Source of the DNA: Viridothelium virens
Taxonomy: Eukaryota; Ascomycota; Dothideomycetes; Trypetheliales; Trypetheliaceae
Direction of reading: 5' to 3'
NCBI GenBank assembly: GCA_010094025.1
Contig: ML991807.1
Span: 124,001 to 188,000 of the forward strand
DNA: 64,000 nucleotides
The notes under the pieces were generated by a model. That model saw nothing but the letters and a program-made list of their open reading frames with translations, searched no databases and was not told the origin of the DNA. The position numbers and the translations under genes are program-made. Shown piece by piece: positions 35,860 to 48,106 of this stretch. Position 1 is the stretch's first letter; every line of letters begins with the position of its first letter.

Positions 35860-36517
35860 ACAGGTTGGCTGAGGCGATGGAGCCGTTGCTGGAGACGGAG
35901 TGAAGATTACGTTATGCATTGTAGGGGACGCAACTGTATTTTAGGGTAAGAAAAAGGTACGGTGGACGTTGGACTATAGACGGGGTTTTGGATTGAGCGT
36001 TTGGGCGATCATTAGAGGGTTGGGTATACTAGTATGTGTGGAGGGAATAACGGTTCTTGAATATTGAGTAAGAGACTTTTCTTCCAATTATTATCCGAGA
36101 TTTTCGCGAAAGCTGCTGTAACTCCTGGTGGCCATGCTGATTGTGTAGTAGTGTAATGAATAGTGGCTGTTCCGCAGATACCAGTGACGCTAAAAACAAA
36201 TCAAAGATACCTCCGCTCATAAAACCGTTGTACCAACGCCATCGCTTGTCAATTGCTATTTATGCTGATAGAATCCCCATGAGAAGCAGACACCCTCCCA
36301 AAGATTCAAAGTGCAAAGAGATCCTATGAAAGAGTCTCCAAAAGCGCAGAGTTAGTAGATGGCCTCCCAGGAAAATAATTATCAAGAAAAGGGTATATCC
36401 TCCGCCATCCCACCCAGAAACGGGTTGCCTAAATCGCTTTCCACAGTCAATAACAAGAAGGGGAAGAAATCAAAGATGGAAACCTCAGAGCAACCTTCCC
36501 AGTTACAGACCCGCAGG
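35860..36517. other. Convergent intergenic spacer
   Basis: The 658 bp between the PAP2_3-type stop and the LDB19 stop. No gene or repeat is visible. Confidence 0.45.
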
Positions 36518-38170
36518 TCAAGTCCTCTGATTCACCCCCATCTCCTCCGTCACTCCCACCGCCCCCGACGACGACGGCCTTGACCCCATCGGAGCCACCG
36601 CCCCCAAACACGCACGATCCCTCCTCATCATCTCCACCAACGGATCCTCCTCCACCCTCCTCCCCAGCGACGTCTCAGCCTCCATCCCCAAACTCAGCCC
36701 CTCCGGCGGCTCATCCAGCGGCGGGCCGAAATACGGCTCAATCCCCGCATAGTGCGGCGGGCTGGGCGGGACATCCTCGTACACCGGCGGCTGCTCCTCA
36801 TCCCACGCGATGCCCAAGCCCGCGCGCTCCGTCACGACGACCTTGAACGTCATCTTGAGGACGCGGGCGGCGCCGGTGGGCGTCGCGACCGCGGCGGGGC
36901 TGCGCGTCGGTACCCACTCGTCTTCGATGACGAGCTCGACGACGAGCGAGTGCGTGAGGTGGATGCCACCGCTGCCTCCTTCTCCGCCAGCGGACGATGG
37001 GGAGGGCGAGGGCGAGTCGACGTCGCAGAGGGGACGCAGGTTATTGAGGATATGGGCGCGGAAGTCGAGCTCCACGGCGCCGAGCAGCGTGGCGTCGGGC
37101 TCGGTGGTGGTAGGCTGCGGCTTGGTGTTCGGGTTGGGCACGACGGCGGCGTAGTCGGTCTTCCAGCCGGACTTAAGCTCGTCGTGGCCGATGATGCGCG
37201 TCTCGGTGTGGGAGCGGCTCTTGCTGCTCTCTCGGCTGCTGCCCTTTTCGCTGTGTCGCGCGCAGGCGGGCGCGTGCGCCGTTTCGTGCTGCTCGATGCG
37301 CCACATGAGGCGTCGCAGGCGGCAGCGGGAGATGGAGCCGTCTCGGTTGGGACTGACGAGGCCGGAGAGGCGGAATTCGACGGGGAAGGAGCCGATGGGG
37401 TGGATGGTTTGCGGGAAGAAGGCTTCGGCGACGAGTTTGGTGGGGGGGAAGATGCGCTTGAAGTGCTTGGGTTCGCGGCTTGGAGGAAGAGCACGCTTCA
37501 TTTCGAGTTCATGGCAGTGGGTGATTTTCTTGCCAGTTGACAAGGTGGCTTTGGCGATCAAGTTGTAGGTGAGGATTGCAAGGTTGCCATGGGTGGTGGC
37601 TGGGAGGTGGTCTGGGAGGACCTCGCTGAATGGAAAGAAGTGTTTGTGGGAGTTGAGAGTTCGCGGCTCGTTAAAGATTCTCCACGTTCGCAAGGTGTTG
37701 CTGGATTCAGTGCAGCCGGGACAGCTCGAGACGACAGGTTTCATATAGTGATAGGTTTCTCTTAGCTCGACCTCCAGCTCGTTAATGGTGACTCGGTCTG
37801 GAATGACGTCGAGTTTGAGCTGTGCAGACATAAGAAAGCCAGCGGAACTATTAGATGCAGGTCCAAGGAACAGAATCGGTGGCGATTCCATCTGAATGCT
37901 CATCTTCATTACCTGTGGTATTGCAGGCAGACTGGCCTCCCTTTGGGTTTCTTTCTTGTCGGAGCCATGGATTTTGCCAATAATGCTTGTGCGCTTGAAA
38001 TGATCCATACTGGAGCGGCGCTTGTCCATCAATTCAGTAGATCCTCTGCTGTCGTTGTCTGCCTTTTGCAGGAACTTTTTGAGTGGCGAACTTTGCGCGA
38101 CAACATTTTCGCTTTGGTTTGGAGCATGAGCATGACTACTACGCTCCCAGCGAAGGAGGCGGCCTGGCAT
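36518..38170 (-). CDS. LDB19: Arrestin-related trafficking adaptor Ldb19/Art1
   Basis: An alpha-arrestin that recruits the Rsp5/Nedd4 ubiquitin ligase to plasma-membrane transporters for endocytosis. One exon, 550 residues from the ATG at 38170 (MPGRLLRWERS); the frame continues upstream only with a GTG, so this ATG is preferred. The arrestin core shows PVVSSCPGC, SHKHFFPFSEVLPDHLPAT, FPPTKLVAEAFFPQTIHPIG, RLRRLMWRIE, GHDELKSGWKTD and CDVDSP, all Ldb19-family positions. The C-terminal ERAGLGIAWDEEQPPVYEDVPPSPPHY-like region holds two PY motifs (PPVY and PPHY), which are Rsp5-binding sites. The 3' half is very GC-rich compared with its neighbours. Confidence 0.9.
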   Translation of the reverse strand: MPGRLLRWERSSHAHAPNQSENVVAQSSPLKKFLQKADNDSRGSTELMDKRRSSMDHFKRTSIIGKIHGSDKKETQREASLPAIPQVMKMSIQMESPPILFLGPASNSSAGFLMSAQLKLDVIPDRVTINELEVELRETYHYMKPVVSSCPGCTESSNTLRTWRIFNEPRTLNSHKHFFPFSEVLPDHLPATTHGNLAILTYNLIAKATLSTGKKITHCHELEMKRALPPSREPKHFKRIFPPTKLVAEAFFPQTIHPIGSFPVEFRLSGLVSPNRDGSISRCRLRRLMWRIEQHETAHAPACARHSEKGSSRESSKSRSHTETRIIGHDELKSGWKTDYAAVVPNPNTKPQPTTTEPDATLLGAVELDFRAHILNNLRPLCDVDSPSPSPSSAGGEGGSGGIHLTHSLVVELVIEDEWVPTRSPAAVATPTGAARVLKMTFKVVVTERAGLGIAWDEEQPPVYEDVPPSPPHYAGIEPYFGPPLDEPPEGLSLGMEAETSLGRRVEEDPLVEMMRRDRACLGAVAPMGSRPSSSGAVGVTEEMGVNQRT

Positions 38171-39512
38171 AACGGATCTGGCAATCGCAGGCGCCACTGC
38201 TGCACGTGTTCGACGCCCACCGAAGCGGCGAGAAAGCGCGAGCTGCAATTGGCGCCTGCCCACGCGAAAAATTGGCCGATTGACGTATGCGGGGTATCAG
38301 GCAGGGAAACAGTGGAACCGTTTCTGGTTCCTGAAAACTGCAATAGAAGTGCTGTAGAATGGGAAAAAACAGTAGAACCTTCTTGCTAATCCGTGGCCGG
38401 CGAGGCAGCTTGTCTTCTTTATTTACGCGACTTGTTGGGCCTTGTCTGACAACTATTGAATTCGCCTTGGTCCGGCATGACTGTCCTAGTGGCCAAATGG
38501 AAAGACTTCACCCAGTCAAGGCGCGGCTATTACGTTTCTGCTGGGTCACCAGCCCTGCTCGGCTGGCCCGCTACTCACGGCGGTCAATCCAGTTGAACGA
38601 GGCTTTTGAATTTGCTCTTCCATACCCCCGCATTCCGACCTTTTTCTCAGATCTAGCGACCGGATTCGCAATGTGCACGGGCATGGTGGGCATGATGTGA
38701 TTCCTTGCTTTCGCTTTCTCCGTGGAGCATCGGATCCACCGCCAGAACAGTCCCTCAAGGTCCTCCTACTTTCAGCCTTGATGTCGTCAATTGAGTTCCG
38801 AATGACATCTTACGTGTAAGCCATGTCCTAGAACCAAGCATATGGAAGATATAAAAAAGTGGAGCCGCTCTCACGTGTCCCTGGTCTTGCACCACAATGC
38901 AGTGTGATGCGCTCGCCACTGGAGGCAGCTCTACCGAATCGTGCGAGTTCAACAGCACCAAAGTTTCTTGGGGTTGGTGGGATCGGGCCGCTGCGAATAA
39001 GCTCCATCTCGGATCCCCAAATAAGGCCATCATGGCGATCGCTTTCCCTATTGAGCACCCGGCGTATCGGCCACCTCCGAGGTAGAAGGTGCAGAGACTT
39101 TATAAGAAAGTGCATAAACTCTGGAGCTATCTTCGTCATAGATGAAAGCAATATCTACTACTTTTCTACAGGCTATCTGTGCCATGATAAGAGCCTACCC
39201 CAGCTACTAGGGTCAAGGATTCGTAGAAAGCAAACAAAGTTACGCCAAAAGCCTGGCCATGCTCCAACCCTGAACCTGTGCAGTAAAGAAGACAACCGGG
39301 GTATAATGTTTCCTGGGCGGCATGACAGAATCGACATCTCTAATCCCAAAACAGAAGCAGAGAAGAACAACTGTGCAGGGTGCCGCCTGGGTTGCACGAG
39401 GAAAATGCAGAATGTAAAGCGATGAAAGAATGAAAACGCCCCTCAAACCGCACATCAATATCATGCAATCGTTCTCCATGCGCACTTCTGGTTCCGTATG
39501 CTCCTCAGACGC
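38171..39512. other. Intergenic: LDB19 promoter and TEA4 terminator
   Basis: About 1.3 kb, transcribed into from neither side except at its ends. A 188-codon plus-strand open frame at 38859-39425 shows no family motif, so I leave it out. No repeat was noticed. Confidence 0.45.
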
Positions 39513-42500
39513 TCATGCCTTTGTGGTTGTGGCTCCGTTCATCCTTCTTCTTGTATTGCTGTGGCTGCCTGGCCCAGCCATACCCTTTCGTTCCATCCAC
39601 TGCCCGAGAAGGCCATCCAGCTGACGGTTCATATCTCGAAGCGATTTTCGTTCGTCAACGAAGAGATCTTTCATAAGAGGATGATCCGCTGAAACAGGCA
39701 CAACGTTCGTCTTATCTCGCACAAGGAGCAACATGTCGCGGATGTCATTGTCGCCGTTCATGTAAGAATGCAATGCGGCATCGGACCATATTGGTCCATT
39801 CGAGGTCGCAGTCGAAGTGTGCTGTGAAGATGGTGTTGGCGGAGTGTCAGTGTTGCGAGAGGATGGGGAGGATCGGGCAGCCGTGTTCGCGGAAGCATTT
39901 TGAGGCGGAGATCGGTTACCAGCGATACCCAGGTCGTTGCTTGCAACAGAACGCGATCCCGAGATAGGCGAGGTGACTGTAGGTGTAGAGCTTGAAGTAG
40001 AAGAGGGCTGGGCTTGTTCTTCCTTCAAACGATTTCCGATTGGTGAGACTGGCGAGTGTTCTTCGTCGGATGAATGTTCAGTGGTAAGTGGTGGAGGTTT
40101 TCGTGGGTCCATGGAATCAAAAGGTGAAACCGCTTTGGCCGACTCTGTACCTCTCGTGATTTCTTGGATCTCCTCGCTATCCTCACTGGCTTTCCTGGAG
40201 GTAGAAGTTTCGTTCGGATCGTCAAAAGGATTGGCTGGCGGTGTGGCATCTTCAGGTGAAGAATCAAAATCGTCAAGCTCCACCCGCTGTTTAGCTTTCT
40301 TCACCTTTTCTGGCCGTGACTCGGACGGGCGTATGAGATTGGTAATCGGGGAAAGTTTGCCACCTCTTTCTTTCGGTGAGCCAATCTCCAGATGTTGATC
40401 ATTTGTCTGGGAGTCTGTGGATATTGGCGGACTTATGACCGACTCCTCTGGTGGAGTTTGCTCGGAGTCTGACTGAACCAGACGCATTGTAGGTGGCGAA
40501 GACAGCTTTTCATCCATGCCCGCTGGCGCTGATGCTGACCGGGGTTCTTCCATGGGTGGCGATTTGACTCTCGAGTTTGGAGAATTCGAATTTGGCGGGG
40601 ACTTTTGTAGCTTGCCCTTGCTCAATTGCCGTGCTGGAGCCTGTTGAGTTGCCACGGGCGTCTTTTCGCTTATGAGTCCATCCTGGCTAGTAGGCGATGA
40701 TACTCTTGATGAGTCGAGCTCCTTTTCATCATCATCGTCCACCAGCTTTCCCTTTTTATCCTTCTTCTTGCTTTTGAAAAGGCCACTGAGCATTCCAGGC
40801 TTTTTCTCCTTCCTTTTCTTATCGTCCTTCGGGCGTTCTGAGGGGGGCACACTCTTCTCGAGCTTATCGCCAAGATTACTTTCCTTGACATCGACTGATC
40901 GCAATGATGAGTTTGAATCATCTCTCAATAAGTTTGGTGTTAGTGTGATCTTGCGAGTTTCAACGCTGTCGTCTTTGAAGAATGAATCTGTATTGCGCAT
41001 GGTCCCATTGCGTGACCTTCCGCGAGAGCCATCTGGGATGATATGATCAGTATGTAGACTATTAGTTCGGAAGAGGTCCAGCGTACCTGGAGGTGAAATA
41101 ATCTCGTCACTAGTCCGCGGCATCGCATTATCGTCGCTTGCTGGCTCTGCGATATGGTCCTCACCAGAGACAGCGCCTTCTGGGTTCTCAGGAGCTGGAC
41201 CTTTACTAGCACCGTTGACTTTCAAGGGCTCAACAACAGCTGTTTCATCCCTTTCAGCTTCCTCCTGACTGGTGCCTTCAGCTGTTTCCTGATCCTCGCC
41301 GTTATTTGCGGTTCCATTCGCAAGCGCGTTTAGCTCGCCGTTCTCTTCCTCATCGCTAAAATCGCCAAAATCCTGAGGTTCGACATAGGTAGGTGCAGTG
41401 AATGTGACTGTCTTCGCATTTCGCCGTCTCATAGCCTTTTTGAGAGGATTCTTAGATTTCTCTGGGTTATCGCCAAGCATCGTCGCGGAAAGCTACATCA
41501 TGTCAGTTTCGAAAATGGAGTCATAGACACATAGTAAATTACGTCAATATTCCTATGTTTGTTGAGGCGTGCCAATCTTTCTGTTGGTGTTTCGATATGT
41601 TCCGCAGGTAGATAGCCTTCATCCAACGGTTAGCAGGTTCCAATTCCACGTCCAAAACGGTGTACTGTGAGTGAGGGACTGACCAATGCTGCTGTCCTTG
41701 ACAATGCGAACAAGCCACCAATAGCTATTACTATCATCGAGCAGTACCATGGTGTCGCCCTTGGTAGCATTTGCTTGGCCTTCTACGGTGGCCACAAACG
41801 TGTGGAGGGCATAGACGAACTCGAAGTCGATATCTTCTGATTCCCGTAAGCATTCACCCCCCCAACCAGAGTCGATAAAGCGCTCATCATCAGAGAAAAG
41901 AAAGTCGTTATCATCATTTGCGGTTTCTTCATCGAAACTAGAGCCTTCGTCATCGCTAATCCAGGAAGAACAGGAGCCATTGGGAGAAGGGGGTTCGTCT
42001 GCGGCGATTGCAGCTAGAAGTGGATCATTAGTGGGAAGCAAGATACTTTCCAAATCATCTACAAAACCTTCGTCCTCACACAGGTATTCGTTTCTAAGAC
42101 TTTCCGCTGGAGCTTTCGAGGACGCTCTTGCAAAAGCGATTTTTGGGGGTGGACTATCTGGTCGAAGCTTCTTCTTGGAAGGCGACTCGTTCTCGGCAGA
42201 GACCTCGTGGGCGATTGGGTCAAAGATATCATCTGGTGAGTCCTCGAGATCGTCGAATTCGTCATCATTGTCGAGGGTCCAGTTATACTCACCCCGCAAA
42301 TGATGATGACAACCCTTTAAGCTGAGGGAACTTTTTTTCTGGGCAAGTGGTGACAAAGGAAAGTGTTGTGGTGTTGTGTCGAATGGTGAAGAAGAGTCAA
42401 GATTAGGTGAATCAGATTGGCGGAAGTTACTTGTGCTGTAGGAGAGCGGAATGTGCTGTGGCGTAGTTGTACATGGCGAAGAAGAAGAGCAGAGATCTGA

Positions 42501-43080
42501 ACTTTGGTATGGGGTTGGTGATGACAGAGTTGGTGTCGAAACGGATGGCGAGGTCGGTATCAAAGAAGATACCCGACGTGGCCATGTAGGAAGTGAAGGC
42601 AACCCACCATCATCTATGGAAGGAGAGCTTGAGATCTTGTCGATCATGTCGTCGTCAACTTCCGTTTCCGATTCTGCCATTTCTGCATCCTCCTGTCCTG
42701 ACTGTCCTCCGTTTTGCTGGATTGCCTGCTCATCTCGTTGATAGAGATGCTCCCCATTTGCACCATTGGACTCGGTCTGGGCGTCGTCATGTTCAGATTC
42801 GTCCTGCAATTTATCTGTGGCATGCCATGCTTCAGCTAGTCGGTCCTTTTCCTCCTGCCTTTCTTCCACTATCTGGTGCACTGATGCTGCTTGATGTGGT
42901 GCGGCGGGGCCAGCGCCCAAAGGTGAGGGATGTTCAGGTTGAAGCGAATGATCTTGAGCAGAAGGAGATGTTTGGTCTTGCAAGTCAAGAGTATCTCCGC
43001 GATGTCAGCTCAATCGACTCGAAGAACATGACTCTCCAGCCAAGTCGCATACCTGCTCTAATAATTTGCGGCCGCGTCAT
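39513..43080 (-). CDS. TEA4: Tea4/Bud14 SH3 polarity protein
   Basis: A cell-end marker and protein phosphatase 1 (Glc7/Dis2) regulator that links microtubule tips to the formin machinery for polarised growth. A short first exon at 43080 (MTRPQIIRA) joins DQTSPSAQDHS; two further introns lie at the end of the SH3 domain (near 41680-41620 and 41540-41490). The SH3 domain reads FEFVYALHTFVATVEGQA, then GDTMVLLDDSNSYWWLV, then GYLPAEHIETPTERLARLN, with the LNKHRNIDLSATMLGD continuation typical of fungal Tea4. Long acidic and Ser/Pro-rich disordered regions flank it. The C-terminus has a conserved VPVSADHPLMKDLFVDERKS-like segment. Total about 1,130 residues. The annotated first Met is an ATG in the small first exon; the long frame alone starts with TTG. 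Confidence 0.87.
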
Positions 43081-43932
43081 TTCGGCCTGGTGCTAGGTGC
43101 CGAGTCTGGGCACCGATCAAACGCGCCTAGGATCATCCGTCGGAAGGAGGGCAGAAGGGTGAATGGTAGATGGAAGGTAGGTAGGTAGGAATGAGGTGAA
43201 ACAACAGAAGCCGAGTAGACGTGGTTGAAAAGCTGGGCTGGGTCTGGCGCTGTAGTCGGAATTGCGTTTGACCAAAAACCGGCGAGGAGAATTGCCTACT
43301 GCTGATCACGTAGCAGGGCAGGGGAAGTTGGCCGTCTTTCCTGCCACCTGATCGACATGCGGCGGAGACGTTTCAGGACAGGATCCGTGCCGAAGGCGGT
43401 GCGTTCAATAACGCAAAGCGATGGTGGGCAAACCAGAAAAATCGTATCGCCGCCAGTCTTAGTGGAACGAGTGTCCGACCAAAAGGAGAATAACAAGATA
43501 GGCGGAAATTATGAAGCACTGGGGGGGGTGCGTGGAGGGGGGCAGTTAGCCAGAGTCGGAGGAGATGGGGGAACTTTTGTGACCGGGGGCTCGCTACTCG
43601 ATGGCTCTTGGACTTGGAATCCGGGTGAAACTAACGCTAGAGATTAAGTGATTCGCTTGTCACTCCCCGGTCGGTCTAATTTCGACGTTCCCGCCCTCGC
43701 ACCCATCGCCGCTTCCACTTTCTTTCCCTGCAACTGGCCACCTCACGGCTTCCACATCAATCATAATCTCATCCGACACGTGCACTTTGCACAACCTTCA
43801 GAAGTGCCAACCGGAAGCACATGCAGGCACATACCTATAGGTACCTAAGGTGTGTGTATCGTAAAACAGCAATGGTACTTATTAAGTAGGTACCTTAGGT
43901 ATCTATGTCTGCACGGACCCAATTGTTTGTTT
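43081..43932. promoter_or_regulatory. TEA4 promoter region and EFL1 3' flank
   Basis: The 852 bp upstream of TEA4. It includes a GGTAGGTAGGTAG run near 43170 and two GGTACC-centred words at about 43840-43856 and 43886-43903 that mirror each other imperfectly. No gene is supported. Confidence 0.4.
43840..43903. repeat. Paired GGTACC-centred words
   Basis: The left copy reads TAGGTACCTAAGGT and the right copy TAGGTACCTTAGGT, about 33 bp apart. They share the central GGTACC and are near-palindromic together. Related CCTAGG/GGTACC strings occur near 30110, 33050 and 49890, all outside exons. Confidence 0.5.
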
Positions 43933-46900
43933 TCATCGCTTCATCGTCTTTTGCTTCTCCGCATTCTCTACTAATTTCTTCCCTGCAATAAACAAACCCT
44001 TCCTCCTCCGCACCCCTTCCATGTACCTCTTTGCCACATTCTCCTTATCTGCCAGCTCTCCAAGATCTTCCAGCTCCTCTTCAGTAAAAGGCACCCAGAA
44101 TGGATCCTCATCCAACATCTCAAATCCCTGGAAAATGAGCTGCGGACTAGCAGCACCCGACGTGCGTTTGCGGATCTCGTCACTGAAGCCGAAAGATTCC
44201 GCTACGGGGAGGAGTGAGACAATGGTAAAGAAGGGCGTTCCCTCGTTCATGGCCTCTGACAATATTCTTCCTCGTCGACGCGTGATGACTCCATAGACAC
44301 GGCCAAGTACTTCAGCTGCAAGGTTGTCAGCTTGGTATCACGATCAGAGCGCTTACGATGTACTCACTCGATGCTTGTATCTCGCAGCTGTACATTGCAA
44401 GCAGCATTCGCGGACTCCAGTCTAGGAAGCCTTGACGGATTGATTCTCTTGCTGTGCGGATGACTTCTCCCGTGAGCCGGCCGAGCTTTTCGCGCGCACG
44501 ACTGTCTTCATCCGATGGCACCGATACCGTGACATCCTCGAGAAAGACTGCGACGCCTTGCATAGGTTCATTACAGAGGGGCCCTTGCGCCGTTGCCAGT
44601 TGAAAGGCATACGATATCTTGTCGGAAAAGTCTCTCGCTGTAACAGTGTCCGCAGAGATGTGTGTGACCTGTCCATCGGTAGAAACCTCCTGGTCGTTTT
44701 CTTCTCTTAGACTGCAAAAATATTAAGTCTGCGTTCATAGCGAGGGTAGAGAGAATATTTTGACCATACAATTTGTTGCAAATCTCTTGATGAGTCGCAT
44801 CGATAAATAGGTTGGGCCCAGTTCTTCGTGGTCCGAATGCAGATATCTTTTCGACCACATCTTTCCATAAATCGGCCTCCTGTTTTGCTTCTAAAAATGC
44901 AAGTTTTAGTTGCGCCTTGAAGTCAGCTAAGGAGAGCACATTTCCTGTGTCAGTAATACCAGCACCTTCAAGACCGTCACGCTCTGCAATTTGGTCTTGA
45001 GGAACATCAAGTGGAGTATCAGTACCGCGTACACCTTCCTCTTCTGCTTTTCGTTCGGCATATAACGTCTTGATTGCAGTGGTATTTTTGCTCAGAAACT
45101 CTGTCACTGGTGTAGGCAGTGGATGCACTCGTATTCGCACAGTGACCTGCTTTGAGGTGGTTGTTCCCACTACGGTGCCGCGAGGCAGGTCCTTCTCTTT
45201 TGGAGGATTCATCTCAGCAGCACTGACGATGCTTTCTCGATACGGTACAATTGGCTCGCCAGCTTGGATCTCGCACCTGGCAAACCGTTCTCTTAAGTCT
45301 TTCAAACACCTCTCGAGATGTAGCTCACCAGCCGTCAAGATAACATGCTCCCCACTTTCCAGTACTTCATACTCCGCACAAGGATCACTCTGCTCCAGCA
45401 GTCTCAGACCCTTTACCATTCTGTCCAGCTCGCTTGGGTTCTCCGGTTCCAGTGCGACGCGAACGATAGGTTGACTGCCCAGATTGACACCCGCAAGGTT
45501 GACACTCCCTTCCAATTGGCTACAAAGCGTGCCCGACTTCAGAATATGGCCTTCGAGCCCCGCCACTCCAAAGACGACGCCTGCTGGAACAGACGGAAGC
45601 GACTCGAGCTCCCGTCCCATCAATAGATATAGCGCCGTCACGGTAACCTTCTGCGGCTCCGGATGCGCGTGTGGATTTGCAGGCGAAAACTTCGGCGGCA
45701 GCACGTAAACTTCATCCCCCACGCTCAGTGTCCCTGAGTATAATCGGGCAAATCCAATTAGATGCTCTGGATCCGGCTTCTGCTCTTCCTCGGCTTCTTC
45801 TTTTACGCCGCTTTGATCACTGATTGTAGTGCCACCTAAGACGTCAGCAACGCTACTCATGTCGCTGTCGTCTCCGTCAGCAACCGCTTGAGCTTTGGCA
45901 AACTCTGCGCGTTTCTTTCGCGCCAATTCTCGAGCTTCTTCAGCACTCATGGTGCCACCGGTGCGTCGTTTGTTTTGTGGAAGTTGGCTTTGTGGGATGG
46001 CGACCATTTTGCTGACGTAGGCGACCATAGGGGCATCGGCCTTGGTCTGGAATTTGGTCATCGCGTTGAGGACGTCAGGAGAAACATGAGTAGCTCCGGG
46101 CGACGAAGCGATGATGTCCGACATCCGGGCGGCTTGAGATACGGGCGGGGATGGGAGATGTTCGATCACCGAGACTAATAATGCTGTTGACAGAGGAAGC
46201 CAGGCTGCGAACAAGGTGGTGAGAATGGCGCGAGGATCTCTTGAGCGAAGGACGTGGGATGGGAGGTTTATGGATAGTGATTTGGTGATCTTTTCGATCA
46301 TTGTGGGATCACTACAACAAAGAGAAGAATTATAAGCATCGTTCTATTGCTTTGATGATATTGTACACTGGATCTAACAGAGAGGAAGAGAGTCCACGCA
46401 CCCCTTGCCTTTATTACCACCTGTCGTGGCTTCGTATACGGCCCAGATGTTGTCGAGCACTAGCTGAACAAACATCGGTTTTAAATTCCTACCTTTAAGG
46501 TGCTTTGAGCTAAGCACTCGTTTCGTCTTAGGATCCAGGTAGAAGTCGCCCCAAAGGACCTTCTCTAGTATTGCACGCTTGATGCCAAGCTTCTTCTCCC
46601 ACAAGCCCGCAAATTGCTTAATGGTAAAGGCCCAGCCATCGATAGCACTGCTGAAGATGACATTGTTCTTTTCAGGGGCAAAGTAGATATCCTCATCGTC
46701 TTTCTCTTCGTATCCTGCATCAGATACCGTGGTGGCGATGCCATCATCAACGTCAGCAGTGCTGCCATTTGACGGTGCAGAACGCTCCTGCGTCTTCGCA
46801 CTGGTAGCGGTTACGCGCTCATCAATCCTCTCCCGCCACCTCAGATCCTCCTCCATCCGCTCACCTTGGAAGAAACTCCCCATCACTGCGTTCACCTGCT

Positions 46901-47506
46901 CCAGCAACTTACTCAGATGCGTATTTGCCTCGGCAGCACTCATTCTCAGCTCTGTAATCAACCGATCCATTTTGTTGATCACGAGTATCGGCTTCATTCG
47001 CTCGATCCACGTCTGCCGCAGTACCGTTACCGTCTGGCTACACACGCCTTCTACCGCATCCACTAGCACAACAGCGCCATCACACAGCCGCGAGGCGGTA
47101 GAGACTTCACTGCTGAAGTCGATGTGACCGGGAGAGTCGATCAGATTGATCAGGTATTCTTTCTGCTTGGGCGCTGCGTCGTCAGGAGCCGCGCGTCGGA
47201 GCAGTGAGAAGTAGAGGGAAATAGCGGAAGATTCCATGGTGATGCCTCGCGTCTGCTCGTCTGGGCGGGAGTCCAGGTAGCGAATTTTGCCGGCGAGTTT
47301 GGGAGAGATGATGCCGTTGGTGGCGATGAGAGCGTCGGTGAGAGAGGTTTTGCCATGGTCGACGTGGGCGAGGATGCAGATCTGGGAGCGTGAAATGGAT
47401 CAGTGATCCTACATGCATACGTGTATTATGAATTACAACGCACATTCCTGATATCATCGGCCTGTCGCTGCAGCGCAACGAGTTTCTCGGGATTAACAAC
47501 AGGCAT
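43933..47506 (-). CDS. EFL1: Elongation factor-like GTPase 1 (Ria1/Efl1)
   Basis: A cytoplasmic GTPase related to eEF2 that, with Sdo1/SBDS, releases Tif6/eIF6 from pre-60S ribosomes. The ATG at 47506 starts [21 protein letters not shown]; an intron follows, then [16 protein letters not shown] (G1), RGITMESS (G2), [14 protein letters not shown] (G3) and INKMDRL (G4). An acidic insertion lies in the G domain (about 46650-46790), as in the family. Domains II-V follow, with [15 protein letters not shown]. The C-terminus ends in the [20 protein letters not shown]-type tail and stops at 43933. About 1,060 residues in several exons. No disruption seen. Confidence 0.93.
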
Positions 47507-48106
47507 GGTGGTGAAGGTATGACGTCGTTGTGACCTGGAGTTTGCTGTGGATCATAACGTTTCGGTGCCTGTCTCTGTAGGATCAGTTTGCTAGGGGCAA
47601 ATACGACTGTTCAGGTATTTTTGGACGTTGGAATGTGCGGATAAGGTTCTTTGTTGTGTGAAAGCGGCACGGGAAGATCTGGTGGCTTGCGTAGGTCAGC
47701 ATCCCTCCAGCATCTTGCAGCATTACTAGGCGCTTTTGTCCCCTAGTCAAACACAAAACGAAGAATGCCCGACCATTTCTGCCTCGCACGGAGTATTTCT
47801 CTTACTGGCCCCTGTTTTCCCTTGCTCCGTCCCCGCACCTCCTAATTCTAGCCGAAGCGTCATCGTCCGTTCCTGCAGCATCTTCGCCCCATCACATTCT
47901 AGCATGGCCACTTGGTAAAGCTCGACTCGAAATCTTCTTGCTCTCTTTTCGCACCCACACATGTTCTTGCCATTTGTATATGTCGTAATCGTTTTCACCC
48001 AAGTCGGTCTCTTAAAAACAGCAGCCACTCCTCCGTAGCACCCATGACCCGATTCTGATCGTCCGTTACACTCACTCCTTGAAACCATCCCTTTGGAACA
48101 GCAAAT
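47507..48106. promoter_or_regulatory. Divergent promoter EFL1/OPY1
   Basis: A 600-bp head-to-head spacer between EFL1 (minus) and the PH-domain gene (plus). It includes both 5' UTRs. No defined site or gene is visible. Confidence 0.45.

Noticed and set aside
36752-37540. 262-codon plus-strand open frame
   Set aside because: It is the antisense shadow of the GC-rich part of LDB19, whose minus-strand product matches the family closely.
38859-39425. 188-codon plus-strand open frame as a gene
   Set aside because: No recognisable motif, poor amino-acid composition for a folded protein, and location in the promoter of LDB19.
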